This document shows positions 9,546 through 19,206 of a DNA stretch of 64,000 nt, piece by piece. Each line of letters opens with the position of its first letter. Position 1 is the stretch's first letter. The position numbers and the translations under genes were made by a program. Below the pieces are notes generated by a model that did not search any database, had not been told where the DNA came from, and worked only from the letters and a program-made list of their open reading frames with translations. The stretch is from Nosema muscidifuracis (lineage: Eukaryota; Microsporidia; Nosematidae), in assembly GCA_028335825.1 (NCBI GenBank), contig JAIOKI010000012.1:458756-522755 (forward strand), in the 5' to 3' direction.

Positions 9546-12266
9546 TTAAAAAAACTTCTTTACGTTTCTAAGAGCCGACCTTATCGTCCTACCGTCAGCT
9601 AATTTAATTTCTACTGATCCAAAAGTCTTTTTAGTAATTATCCCCGAGTGATTATATTCTGCCGATAGCTTATTTTCTCTACCTATTGGATTATGGTATA
9701 AGACTTTATCTCCTACTTTTAATTCATCGCTTCTATATTCATGGTTGCCATATGATTTCCTGTATTTATCTCTGTGGCTTGAATTCCCTTTATTTATCGC
9801 ATTATTCCACGCCTCTTTTGGCGTGCACCCTATAGCCCTATGGTAGGAATCCATGTAGCATTCCACTGTGAAGTCTACGCATCTGCTCCAATCTAGCCTT
9901 CCATAGTTCGATATCTTCTTTAACCGATCCATGAAGGTTCGGTTAAATCTTTCAATGAGACCGGTCGTAGTAGGACTATATGGTGCTCCATATCTCCATA
10001 CAAATCCTTTCTCTTGAGATAAGCTTTTTGCCAATCCATTAGAGAATTCCTTTCCATTGTCTGTTAGTATTATTTTTGGGGTTCCCAACTCTTCCACAAT
10101 CTCCCTTACGTTTCTAATCACTTCTTCAGCTTCTTTTGATCTGAGAGGTCTAACTTCTGCTCTCTTGGTGGCGTGATCTATCATTGTTAATAGATATGAG
10201 TGCCCTTGAAAACTTCTGGGTAATGGCCCCACCAGATCAAATTCCCACAAATCATTTTTCCGATCTACCCTCACCGAAATAGTTTTCCTCTTAACCTGGC
10301 CAAATCCTGATCTCTGGCACACTATACATTTCCGTATTATGTCTTTAATTTTCCTCCCTAATCCCTTAATGCCTGTCGCTTTTAATTTATATTCCATGGC
10401 TTTCTTGGAGCCATGCCCCAGGTCTTGATGTGCTCTTTTTAAAACTTCATTTTCATTTGTCGACACTTTTTCCTCTCCTTCATTCACTTGCAGAATTTGA
10501 AAATTTCCTCGGCTTATATAATCGCTGGGATTATTGATCCCTTTAACATGCTCTATTTCCATGTCGAACTCCTGCAGAATAAGAGACCATCTCGCTAATC
10601 TGCCTTTTATATTCCTAGACTGAAACAAATATTTTATTGCACTATGATCTGTTCTTACTAAAAATCGTTTTCCCAAAAGATAAGGTCTAAAGTTCTGTAT
10701 TGATTTTATTACTGCTAATAGTTCTTTCTCTGTAGTACAATAATTCTTCTCCGCCTGAGAGTGTGCTTTGGAGTAGAAACTGATTATTCTCTCTTCACCA
10801 TCCTGATCTTGGCTCAGTATAGCTCCTATACCGGAATCTGATGCATCGGTTGTCAAAATAAATCTTCCATCTCGTCTTGGAAGTCCTAAAGTTTCCGCTT
10901 TCCCCAGGTTTCTTTTGAGGTTATTAATGGATCTGATAAAATCTTCGTCTTCCTTCGCCTTTCCCCAATCGAATTTACTATTTTTCTTAATGAGGCCATA
11001 TAGGTATACAGAGTCTTCGGTTACATTTCTCATGAATTTACTACAATAATTAATCATTCCAAGGAATGATTCTAATTCTTTCTTAGATTCAGGTATTTTT
11101 AAGCATTTTATGCTTTCAATTCTTCCCGGATCAATTCTTACTCCATCTGCACTCACAATATGTCCCAAAATTTGTATTTCTCTTTTATTGAATTCACATT
11201 TTTCATCATTTAGCTTCAGCCCAGCAGATTTTAGTACTTTCAGGACCTCCTTAACATCCTCTTTGTGACTTGCTTCATTCTTGCTGTAAATTATTATGTC
11301 GTCCATGTAGACCATGGCACACTTATTAAAAAATCCTCTAAGTATTCTATTCATTGCCCTCTGAAATGTTGCTGGACCATTTACTAAACCAAAAGGCATA
11401 ACTGTGAATTCAAAAAATCCTTCCTTGCATGCGAAAGCAGTCTTCTCTATATCTTCTTCCCTCATTTTTATTTGATGATATCCGGATAGAGCATCTAACT
11501 TTGAAAAAATAACAGCTCCACTTAAAGCATCTAATATCTCATCAACTCTGGGCATTGGATACTTGTCTTTGACAGTGACGTCATTTAATCTTCGATAGTC
11601 CACACACAGTCTGTAACTTCCGTTAGCTTTCTTCTTCATTACGATAGGACTACACCACGGGCTATATGACTCTCTAATAATTCCTTCCTGCAAATACCTC
11701 TGAACTATCTTACTGGCCTCCTTCTCAAGTTCTGGGCCAAGTCTGTACAATGGAGTCGTTACGGGTTTATTTGTTGTAGTCACAATTTTATGCTCCCCTA
11801 GTTTGTTCTTTGTTAAATAGTCTCCCCTCAGCTCTATCTTTTCCTTCTTTCCTAGGTCAATTTTTGCTTTTTCCTTTAAACAAAATTTAAATCCTAAGAT
11901 AACCTCTTTCGATATATCATCAGAGACAAAAAATTGTCCTCTGTAAACTTTGTCTTTATATACGAATTCTACTGTAGTGACGCCTTCATTCCTGATAATA
12001 GTGTTATTCGCAGCCCTTAGTCTGATACCACTGCTCATTATTTCTCCATTTACATGTTTGCTCTTTATTAAATTTACAGGCGATCCAAGATCAATTAATG
12101 CTGGGATAGTCTTGCCTTTTAGCATGAGATTTATATTTAATTTACAGATTTCGTTCTCTTTGACGCTTGATACAATAAAATATTTCAACTCTTTATTTTC
12201 TTCCCAACTGTCATCATCCTTGAGGACATGCACCGATCTAACTGACTTGTTGTTCATCTTGTCCAT
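9546..12266 (-). CDS. pol: Element 2 Pol (protease, reverse transcriptase, RNase H, integrase)
   Basis: 906 residues. An aspartic-protease-like section lies in the first ~130 residues. The RT core follows from about 180, including the SPWCSPIVMKKKANGSYRLC, MPFGLVNGPATFQ and YMDD (near 320) signatures. RNase H comes next with TDASDSGIGAILSQ and the YCTTEKELLAV segment. The integrase then starts with its HH-CC zinc region (HQDLGH ... CIVCQ) and has core residues around DLVGPLPRS, TDNGKEF and GLIERFNRT. A chromo-like or GPY-like end (KVGDKVLYHN) closes the protein. This is the classic Ty3/gypsy arrangement. The base composition is less AT-extreme than that of the host genes around it. Confidence 0.95.
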   Translation of the reverse strand: MDKMNNKSVRSVHVLKDDDSWEENKELKYFIVSSVKENEICKLNINLMLKGKTIPALIDLGSPVNLIKSKHVNGEIMSSGIRLRAANNTIIRNEGVTTVEFVYKDKVYRGQFFVSDDISKEVILGFKFCLKEKAKIDLGKKEKIELRGDYLTKNKLGEHKIVTTTNKPVTTPLYRLGPELEKEASKIVQRYLQEGIIRESYSPWCSPIVMKKKANGSYRLCVDYRRLNDVTVKDKYPMPRVDEILDALSGAVIFSKLDALSGYHQIKMREEDIEKTAFACKEGFFEFTVMPFGLVNGPATFQRAMNRILRGFFNKCAMVYMDDIIIYSKNEASHKEDVKEVLKVLKSAGLKLNDEKCEFNKREIQILGHIVSADGVRIDPGRIESIKCLKIPESKKELESFLGMINYCSKFMRNVTEDSVYLYGLIKKNSKFDWGKAKEDEDFIRSINNLKRNLGKAETLGLPRRDGRFILTTDASDSGIGAILSQDQDGEERIISFYSKAHSQAEKNYCTTEKELLAVIKSIQNFRPYLLGKRFLVRTDHSAIKYLFQSRNIKGRLARWSLILQEFDMEIEHVKGINNPSDYISRGNFQILQVNEGEEKVSTNENEVLKRAHQDLGHGSKKAMEYKLKATGIKGLGRKIKDIIRKCIVCQRSGFGQVKRKTISVRVDRKNDLWEFDLVGPLPRSFQGHSYLLTMIDHATKRAEVRPLRSKEAEEVIRNVREIVEELGTPKIILTDNGKEFSNGLAKSLSQEKGFVWRYGAPYSPTTTGLIERFNRTFMDRLKKISNYGRLDWSRCVDFTVECYMDSYHRAIGCTPKEAWNNAINKGNSSHRDKYRKSYGNHEYRSDELKVGDKVLYHNPIGRENKLSAEYNHSGIITKKTFGSVEIKLADGRTIRSALRNVKKFF

Positions 12267-12272
12267 TTTCCT

Positions 12273-12910
12273 TTAATTACAGTTCCTCTTGAAATGTCCG
12301 CGCTTCTTGCAATAGTAACACACTATCTCTTTTCCGACCTTGCAGACTTCCATATCATTCTCTTGAATTTGTCTACCTGCATGAAAAGTCATTCCAAATC
12401 TATTGCTGCAATCTAGTCCCTCACAAGCATTATAAATGTACTCCCAAGTCATCATCCCAGGGAATTCATCAATAAATTTCCTCCTATGTCATCTGGCAAC
12501 CCTCCTATCACATATGTGATCAGTACATTTTCTGGTAGTGTAGCCTTAAATGCCAGCCTCTTCATTCTATCCAAATATGCTAAGAATGATCCCCCCTTGT
12601 AAATTTCCCTAGACAGTTCCTTAATATACCTGATGTCATTCATCTTCCCTTTAAATCTCTCCATAAACATCTCAATAAGCGATTCAAAGTTCGTATTCCA
12701 AGGTATCGATTTGGCCCATACCTTGCCTTCTCCTTCAAGACGTTCTCTAAAATAAAAAATTTTAGCCTCCTCACTCGGGCTGCTAGCTGCTGCCCAACCC
12801 CTTACATGCATTACAAAAGCATCCGGGTCGTCCTCCCTGCTGTTTCTAAATGTTCTCATATTAGCCGTTGTCGCCAAACTGTTGTACGAAGAATGATTGC
12901 TAGAAAACAT
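12273..12910 (-). CDS. gag: Element 2 Gag region with CCHC zinc knuckle
   Basis: This is the Gag-like part of element 2. The N-terminal segment begins inside the 5' LTR (MFSSNHSSYNSLATT) and contains the retrotransposon-Gag-type stretch FYFRERLEGEGKVWAKSIPW, with SLIEMFMERFKG following. The C-terminal segment carries the knuckle CYYCKKRGHFKRNC. It would form the particle that packages the element's RNA. It is treated here as one fossil part of the element. Confidence 0.85.
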
Positions 12911-12990
12911 ATTTTATTTTAGGGGTTCCTCTTTATGTAACAATGGTGAATAATTAAGTCATGACGTCACCAAGTTACTTGATCCCAACA
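12880..12990 (-). repeat. 5' LTR of element 2
   Basis: 111 bp, matching 9425-9535. It contains the ATG that opens the Gag frame. Target duplication TAAAC follows at 12991-12995. Confidence 0.93.
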
Positions 12991-13095
12991 TAAACGAAAT
13001 TAAAATTAATATTTAAGCATGAAATAAAATATACATGACTAAACTAAAAAACTCTTTTTCTAGTCTGATCAAAGTCTCGAACAACATAGATAAAA
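12991..13095 (-). repeat. Copy B of the transporter-flanking repeat, part 2
   Basis: Continuation of the unit interrupted by element 2. On the minus strand it reads VVRDFDQTRKRVF, corresponding to SLDFTQNKEDF in copy A, followed by an AT-rich stretch also similar to copy A. Confidence 0.45.
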
Positions 13096-13099
13096 TAAT

Positions 13100-13876
13100 A
13101 AATCAACTGTTTTGTAATTACTTATATTCACTAAATATTATATTATTTATATATATAGCTAATTAGAATTAAAAATCAACATTAACTAATACTAGAATAT
13201 AATAAAAATATAATATTTAATCTAACATGATATAACCATTATTTACGTCATTTTTATTTACAATATACACTTGACTTAATTGAAACTAATTATTTGTATA
13301 CAGTTTAAGATAACTTTTAGCATATTTGTAGATACATAAATCAAACTTTCCATTTTATTTAATCCTAAAAAATCATCCTTAACTTTGTGATGTCAGAGAT
13401 TTATTATTAGAAATATATCAATAATTTAAAAAATTAATTCTTCATCTAAAAAGATTCTATCATATCGTAAAGCCAAGAAACTTTTTTATTCCTAAGCTAT
13501 ATTGATATTTATAAAATAGTTTTCTTAAACTGAATTGTCTAATTCTAATATATTGTTATATTAGTTATTAATGATGAGTCATGTTTTTTATTTTAGTTCT
13601 ATTGAGTACTATTTATTTATTAATTTAATAAATATTATACTTATTGACGTGCCTGTTTTATTTTTAATTTTATAGAAAGATATTTGTATTCTTGAAATTT
13701 GTCATTTTTTATGCAAATTACTAGTTTATTTTTAGTTTTAGATTGTTTTATAAATTAATTTTTTTATCATTGCTCTTAATAATTTTTCTTTTTTGTTAAA
13801 CGTTAATTTTTAAAGTAGATGTTTTTTTTATAATTAAAAAAATAATTATGTAATTTTTTTAAATTTAAAAGTTTAA
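13100..13876. other. AT-rich intergenic region
   Basis: I see no coding region or RNA here. Confidence 0.55.
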
Positions 13877-14752
13877 TTAAACTTCCGATTCGTTTTTTTC
13901 TTCAATTTCAGCATTTTTCTTATGGTTGAATCTCTTAAATAACTTAAACAGTAGAAATCCAAAAATTGATACTAGTATGATTCCTCCAAAGCTTATCATC
14001 AGAATTGAAATATTTTGATTAAGAGAACTAGTCAATAATAAAGGATCAGAAATATTTTCTGTATCAGAATATCCAATAAGATTATTATCTTCTACCGATC
14101 GTATATTCCTTTGTTTGGGATGTAACTCTTCAATACTTAATCCTAATTCTGGAAAACCTATCGAATTTTCAATATATTTAAGATGCCTAAAAAATTCAGT
14201 ATTGTTGCAAACTTCTGGTAAATTAAACTGTAAAACCTGTTTATAGCAATTATAATCATTTCTACAAAAATCTTTAAGTTGGTAAGCCTTGCATTGTAAC
14301 TTATCTAAATTTTCATCTTCATTTTCACATAGAGATGTAATTTTTTCTTGTAATTCTTCTCTTATTTTGGACATCGGAATTTGAACCTTGAATAGATTAT
14401 ACATGATACCATCATAAATTTTTTTACCATGATTTTCACAATCAATATGATTGTTTAAAAGATACAAATTTTCTTTATCGATGTTTAGTCCTACTGTATT
14501 GAAAGATGAATTAATAAAGGATTCTCCTAAGCAATCCCGATCACAATCACACATTTGTTTAGTCATTTGAACCATACATTTAGGGAAGTTTTCAAGATAG
14601 AGTCGATCCTTTTCAGACATTGGTTTAGTTAAATCATTACTCTCAATGATTTCATTAAAATTATTTATTTTTTGGTTTCTCCAATTTTCAAATTCCTTAA
14701 AATACTCTTCTTTACTGATTGATTCAATTATTTCAGAATGATTTTCTTCCAT
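13877..14752 (-). CDS. Cysteine-rich membrane protein (paralog family, copy 2, divergent)
   Basis: 291 residues. It shares FxxWRNQ (21-27), NFPKCMV (55-61), MCDCDRDCLGES (67-78), the ENLYLLNNHIDC segment (94-105), LC (141-142), KLQCKAY..DFCRNDYNC (151-169) and C182 with the other family members. It lacks the cysteines equivalent to C40 and C92 of copy 1. A basic site NIRSV occurs at 216-220. Instead of a hairpin it has one clear hydrophobic segment (about 248-272) followed by a Lys/Glu-rich tail of ~20 residues. No N-terminal signal peptide is seen. This is the most divergent copy. It is divergently oriented to the secreted-protein gene at 15859. The function is unknown. Confidence 0.85.
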   Translation of the reverse strand: MEENHSEIIESISKEEYFKEFENWRNQKINNFNEIIESNDLTKPMSEKDRLYLENFPKCMVQMTKQMCDCDRDCLGESFINSSFNTVGLNIDKENLYLLNNHIDCENHGKKIYDGIMYNLFKVQIPMSKIREELQEKITSLCENEDENLDKLQCKAYQLKDFCRNDYNCYKQVLQFNLPEVCNNTEFFRHLKYIENSIGFPELGLSIEELHPKQRNIRSVEDNNLIGYSDTENISDPLLLTSSLNQNISILMISFGGIILVSIFGFLLFKLFKRFNHKKNAEIEEKNESEV

Positions 14753-15850
14753 TGTAGGCTCTTAAATTTTTATATTTATACTTTTTAATTAATAATATAT
14801 GCGTAATTTAGAAATTTTAATATAAATTGCAACCTTTATTAATAAATGATTTAATTTTTTTAAAATTCTAAATTTGCACCAATTTATTGTAAAAAAATCA
14901 TGTAAATTTACTTGCTACTTCATACTAAAGTTTATTTTGTTTTTAAGTCAATGATTTTTTTTCTTTGCTTAAAACTATTTTACATGTCATGTTGAGCTAT
15001 TAAGCAAATTAAATTTTTTATAAATTAAATATTTTTTTAATTTTCAAAATTACTCTTTTTATATTATTGTTTAATACTAAGAATTCATTATATTATATTT
15101 AATATTTTAATTTATAAATGTTTTAATTAACTGTAATATAATAAATGAAAGTTCTTTTTGTTAAAAATTGATACAAAAATATATTTTTATATTATTTATT
15201 TATTACATCAACATTTCATGTGAAATGTATAAAATTACAAAGTAGTTAAATAATTTTTCCAAAATACTTTAATAATTAAATTTCATATTATAATATTTTT
15301 ATTAATATGAATATCGACAATCAGATAAAAAGAATATGAAACAAAGAAGTATTAAGATATTACGAGGAGAAATAATAAACTCAAAATCCTGAATTTATTT
15401 TACAGATGTGTATACATAATGGGTATTACTGCACAAAAGTACATTTGTTAAATTGATTTCAATAATGTGTATAGAAGAGAATAAAATTTATAACAAATAT
15501 TCGTTTGAAAAGAAATGTTCATAAGAAAGAAAAGATTTTAAAATTTAATTAAACAAGTTTTTTTATAATCTAAAAGCAATAATTTTTACTGAGAATATAC
15601 TAAATATTTTATGTTCAAAAACCTTTAAATAATTTTTTTTTGTTCATAATTAAATAGCGATATAGCTTTGTAGTAATTTATAAGTCAAAAGATCTCTAAA
15701 ATTACGTAATTTGTTTATCTATGTCTTTTAAAATAAAATTTTATTTGATTAATCTTTAACATAGATATAAGAAAAATATAGAATATTTTCATTTTCAAAG
15801 CTTTGGTTTATAATAATTAAAAATCGATTAATTTTTTTATTTTTTAATAT
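14753..15850. other. Divergent intergenic region
   Basis: Non-coding spacer between two divergently transcribed genes; no RNA or repeat was recognised. Confidence 0.5.
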
Positions 15851-15858
15851 TTACCCTT

Positions 15859-17478
15859 ATTTTGTTGTTTTTATTTATTTTTCAGATAACAGCTTCATTA
15901 GATGCTCCTTTTTGTATACATTGCAGAATAAATGATATTATTCAAATTTCTAATACAAATTATGATTATAAGATAGTTCATTTAAAGGTAAATGATGATG
16001 TAGTAGAAATTAGAGATTTTAATAATTACAACGTGCTGTTAGATAAATTTAAGTTAGATGATTGTTTAAAAAATATCTTGATTTTAATGAGAGATTTGTC
16101 TAGTAAACATTATATAGAAGATAGAATATTTTTTTTGTTAGAAGACACATACTCTAGATCTAAATGGAAATCAAATCATCTATTCATGACACTTAGATAT
16201 CTAAAATATTTAAAATATCCTGTTTTAAGAGAATGTATAGGAATTAAAGAAAATGAATGTGAGCTGACTGATATTATTAGATTTTTATATTTAGTCAGAT
16301 TATTAGACTTTCTTTGGAATATTGAACAATTAGATAGCCTAAGTTTATTACAGAATATGCAGAAAAATTATGAAGATTCTGAACTTTTTATAGAATGGTT
16401 ATCAAATAATTGTACAGTAGAGAAAGTAGTAAAATTCATGGAGGATATGCTAATATCAAGAAATAGGTATTTATATTTCTATCAGGAGAATCTTTCAAAT
16501 TTTATAGTTGATCTGAAATCAATTTTAATTGATATATACAAATCAGATGATGAATATACAAATAAGTGTGTGGAGACAATTAATTATATGTTCAATTTAT
16601 TCGATCATTACGAGTTTGAAATAATTGATATTTCTTTGTTTAATCGTATAAATATATCAGATAATATAAAACTTATAAATTATTTTATTGATAAAAGAGT
16701 TGATGCAGAATTAATAATTAAAAATCGAGAACAGCGATTGTATATCGAAACTGTACTGAAATATAATGATAAACTTCTATTTATAGAAATATTTACAACA
16801 TTTTGTAATCTGAGAAATAATGACGCTTATAAATTAGTTTTTGATATTCTAAACAAATACGAAGAAACTATGAATTTTATAGATATGGTAAATATCGAAA
16901 TAATTTTAAGAAATATTAAGAAGAGCTTAGAACAAAATGAAGAATATGTTGATGAATTTGATTCATTTATAAAGAGTATTAGTATCAAAGAATACAATAA
17001 TTTTCTTGAGGTATTTATTGAAGCCATAATCAAAGGTGATAGAGAAATTTTGTTGATTCTCTTACAAGAAAAAATTACTGATCCAATTTTTAATATCTTA
17101 TTTAATAATTTGATAAATACAAATATATTTCCTAATGAGGAACAAAATATGAAAATTAGATATAGTCAGAAATTTGATCTAAATGAAGAAGATGTATTTA
17201 TATTAATAAACAAATCAAGATATCTTAGTGAAACAAATGATTTTAAAGTTTTAATATGTTGGATATATTTTAGTTTACTAAATGATAAAAATCTTGCTAA
17301 GGCTTTAAACTTAGAGATCGATGATTTAAGAAAATATATAATGAGTCTTAAACTTGAAAAAAATGTAGCATTTGAGTCATTCGTTGACAAAAAAAATTTA
17401 ATTAAGTATTTAAAATATCAGATGGATATAAATTTTGAAATGTGTTCTGTATTGTCTTATAATAAAGTCTCAAATTAA
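15859..17478 (+). CDS. Secreted ~540-residue family protein (copy 1), apparent non-AUG start
   Basis: About 539 residues. The frame opens with a hydrophobic stretch LLFLFIFQITASLDAPF that aligns with the signal peptides of the paralogs at 29277 and 44834. No ATG precedes it. A CCC motif at 15854-15856 stands two bases before ATT (15859), exactly where an ATG would be expected, followed by TTG TTG. So either initiation is at a non-AUG codon, the start codon has mutated, or the base is wrong. The mature part is helical, rich in Ile, Asn, Lys and Asp, and has no motif I recognise. Its length matches the two paralogs (541 each), but its sequence is much more diverged, so membership rests on the signal peptide, size and scattered segments. 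The product is probably secreted or held in the ER lumen. The function is unknown. Confidence 0.75.
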   Translation: MLLFLFIFQITASLDAPFCIHCRINDIIQISNTNYDYKIVHLKVNDDVVEIRDFNNYNVLLDKFKLDDCLKNILILMRDLSSKHYIEDRIFFLLEDTYSRSKWKSNHLFMTLRYLKYLKYPVLRECIGIKENECELTDIIRFLYLVRLLDFLWNIEQLDSLSLLQNMQKNYEDSELFIEWLSNNCTVEKVVKFMEDMLISRNRYLYFYQENLSNFIVDLKSILIDIYKSDDEYTNKCVETINYMFNLFDHYEFEIIDISLFNRINISDNIKLINYFIDKRVDAELIIKNREQRLYIETVLKYNDKLLFIEIFTTFCNLRNNDAYKLVFDILNKYEETMNFIDMVNIEIILRNIKKSLEQNEEYVDEFDSFIKSISIKEYNNFLEVFIEAIIKGDREILLILLQEKITDPIFNILFNNLINTNIFPNEEQNMKIRYSQKFDLNEEDVFILINKSRYLSETNDFKVLICWIYFSLLNDKNLAKALNLEIDDLRKYIMSLKLEKNVAFESFVDKKNLIKYLKYQMDINFEMCSVLSYNKVSN

Positions 17479-18135
17479 AATGATATTTTATTAAAAAATA
17501 AACTTTTAACAAATAAAAATCAAGTATTTTTTTAACAAATATAAATAATATTTGTAGACGAGGATTGAATATGTCACAAGACAGCTATAAAAGATAACAA
17601 TAAAGTAGAGATATATTTATTAGTATATGATGTTTAATACCAATCTCAATTTTTTAAAGAATAATTTAATTATGAAAAAGACAAACGTGTTCAAATAAAC
17701 ACGTCACATAATAAAAAAGACGATTTGTCAGATTTAAAATATTTTACGAAGTTAAAAACCTTTTTAATATTTGGGTCTCTATTTCAATAAATACAAAATA
17801 CGTCACTATATTAATAATAATTAAGACATATGGAAGACATAGGAATGAAGAAAAATAAATTATATGTAACAAGACTGACTATAAGGGACTAAATAATTGT
17901 TTATCAATGACTAAAAAATAACAAAAAGTACAAAGCTTAATGTATTTCAACTATATCATGATATTTTAATCTATTTTAAGTGAAAATAATAATAAATAAT
18001 AAAAAAAGTTATAATTATGTTCTTTCATATCCATTTAAATTACTTTTATTTTTAAACAATCAACGATAATAATTAAGATTATCAGATCAATTCTAAAATA
18101 ATATAACAAATTTTTAACCGATCTCTTATGTGATG
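17479..18135. other. AT-rich intergenic region
   Basis: No gene is seen here; the region ends at a solo LTR. Confidence 0.5.
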
Positions 18136-18214
18136 TGTTAATAGTTTTATTTTTATTAGTGTCATACATCCTAAAAACTAGGGTTCTTTTTGTAAAATTT
18201 TTAAAATATCAACA
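18136..18214 (-). repeat. Solo LTR related to element 1
   Basis: 79 bp with the same TGTTAATAG start and ATATCAACA end as the 80-bp LTRs of element 1, but with roughly ten differences by eye. The flanks TGATG and GGATG may be a 5-bp target duplication with one change. No internal region is present. It is an old solo LTR of the same family, clearly older than the intact copy at 3613-5623. Confidence 0.85.
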
Positions 18215-19199
18215 GGATGTATTCAAATCTTATAAATTAATTGTGTTTTTATCTATGTAAAGAAAAAGACTAATTAAGATTCATTTGTTTATTGATTAAA
18301 TATAAATAATTTGAACATAAAGTATTATAATATAGACTTAGCATAATTTACTTTAGTCATATTATAATTTAAAATGTCATTTATTTAAATATCTGATATT
18401 CTTAAAATCAAAACAGTTTCATTTTATGACACATATTTTATAGATTCGATATTTCTTGTGCTGTTAATTAAAATATTATTTTCGTAGCTATTATAAAATT
18501 TATTTATATTTGCATAACCTTTGCTTATTTCAACAATCATTGAAACTTTATATTCTTTATAAATTATTATATTAATTTTAGAAAATATGTAATTCATTTT
18601 AGAGTATTTTAGAGAATAAATGATGAAGAATCAACCAAAATTAAAAAATATTTTATTTGATAAAATACATTGATTTATCTAGAGTACATAAATAATTTGA
18701 GGTTAATAGAATGATCATCTGAAGTCTTATACTAGAAATAAGTATAATAACACGGGACCAGTAGAAAACTTTTATATGTTCATCTTAATGATTTACAAAT
18801 CGATTATATAAAGAAGGTTATTTAAATTTATTGATGTATTTTATTTCTCCTAATTTTTTTAATAAAAGCAATAACTTTTCCATCTCAAATCAAGAATCTA
18901 CTTTTATTATTGAGGAAATAAAAATAAAAACAATGTTGAATTTCAAACTTTTTATATGGATATTTATGATTAAATTTACCCTAAAAATTACAATATAGTA
19001 CTCATCTTTTTCAGAGTTAATTACAGGCTATATTAAAATGTAGAGTCATTGATTAATTCACTTTGAATAAAAAATTAATATTTTAATGTATTATGTATTG
19101 ATATAGAAGTTTTTACTTGTCTTTTTGATTTTTAACTCATTACTCTTAAATGGTATTATTATTTTCTCCTTGATATTTTTTAATTAAAATATATTTTAA
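18215..19199. other. AT-rich region upstream of the HECT gene
   Basis: No gene is recognised. Frames are interrupted throughout. Confidence 0.5.
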
Positions 19200-19202
19200 C
19201 CC
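19200..19202 (+). promoter_or_regulatory. CCC-type start motif of the membrane-anchored HECT gene
   Basis: TAACCC followed by ATTA and the ATG at 19207. It is the only C-run in a long AT stretch and supports this start. Confidence 0.6.
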
Positions 19203-19206
19203 ATTA

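Larger units (their letters stand above)
9425..12990 (-). mobile_element. Ty3/gypsy LTR retrotransposon, nearly whole (element 2)
   Basis: 3,566 bp bounded by two 111-bp LTRs that look identical (9425-9535 and 12880-12990, TG...CA ends), with a 5-bp target duplication TAAAC on both sides (9420-9424 and 12991-12995). On the minus strand a purine tract, aagggggaagag, lies against the 3' LTR. A weak primer-site candidate, TGGCGACAACGG, starts a few bases inside the 5' LTR. The coding order is Gag, zinc knuckle, protease, RT, RNase H, integrase, the order of the Ty3/gypsy group. It looks nearly whole, with at most about two frame changes; some relatives use programmed frameshifting between Gag and Pol. 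Identical LTRs mean a recent insertion. It sits inside repeat copy B. Confidence 0.95.

Noticed and set aside
15881-15885. TTTCAG at 15880-15885 as a 3' splice site that would join an upstream exon to the secreted gene
   Set aside because: The sequence before it reads in frame as a signal peptide aligning with paralogs and has a CCC motif. An intron cannot be excluded but is not needed except for the missing ATG.
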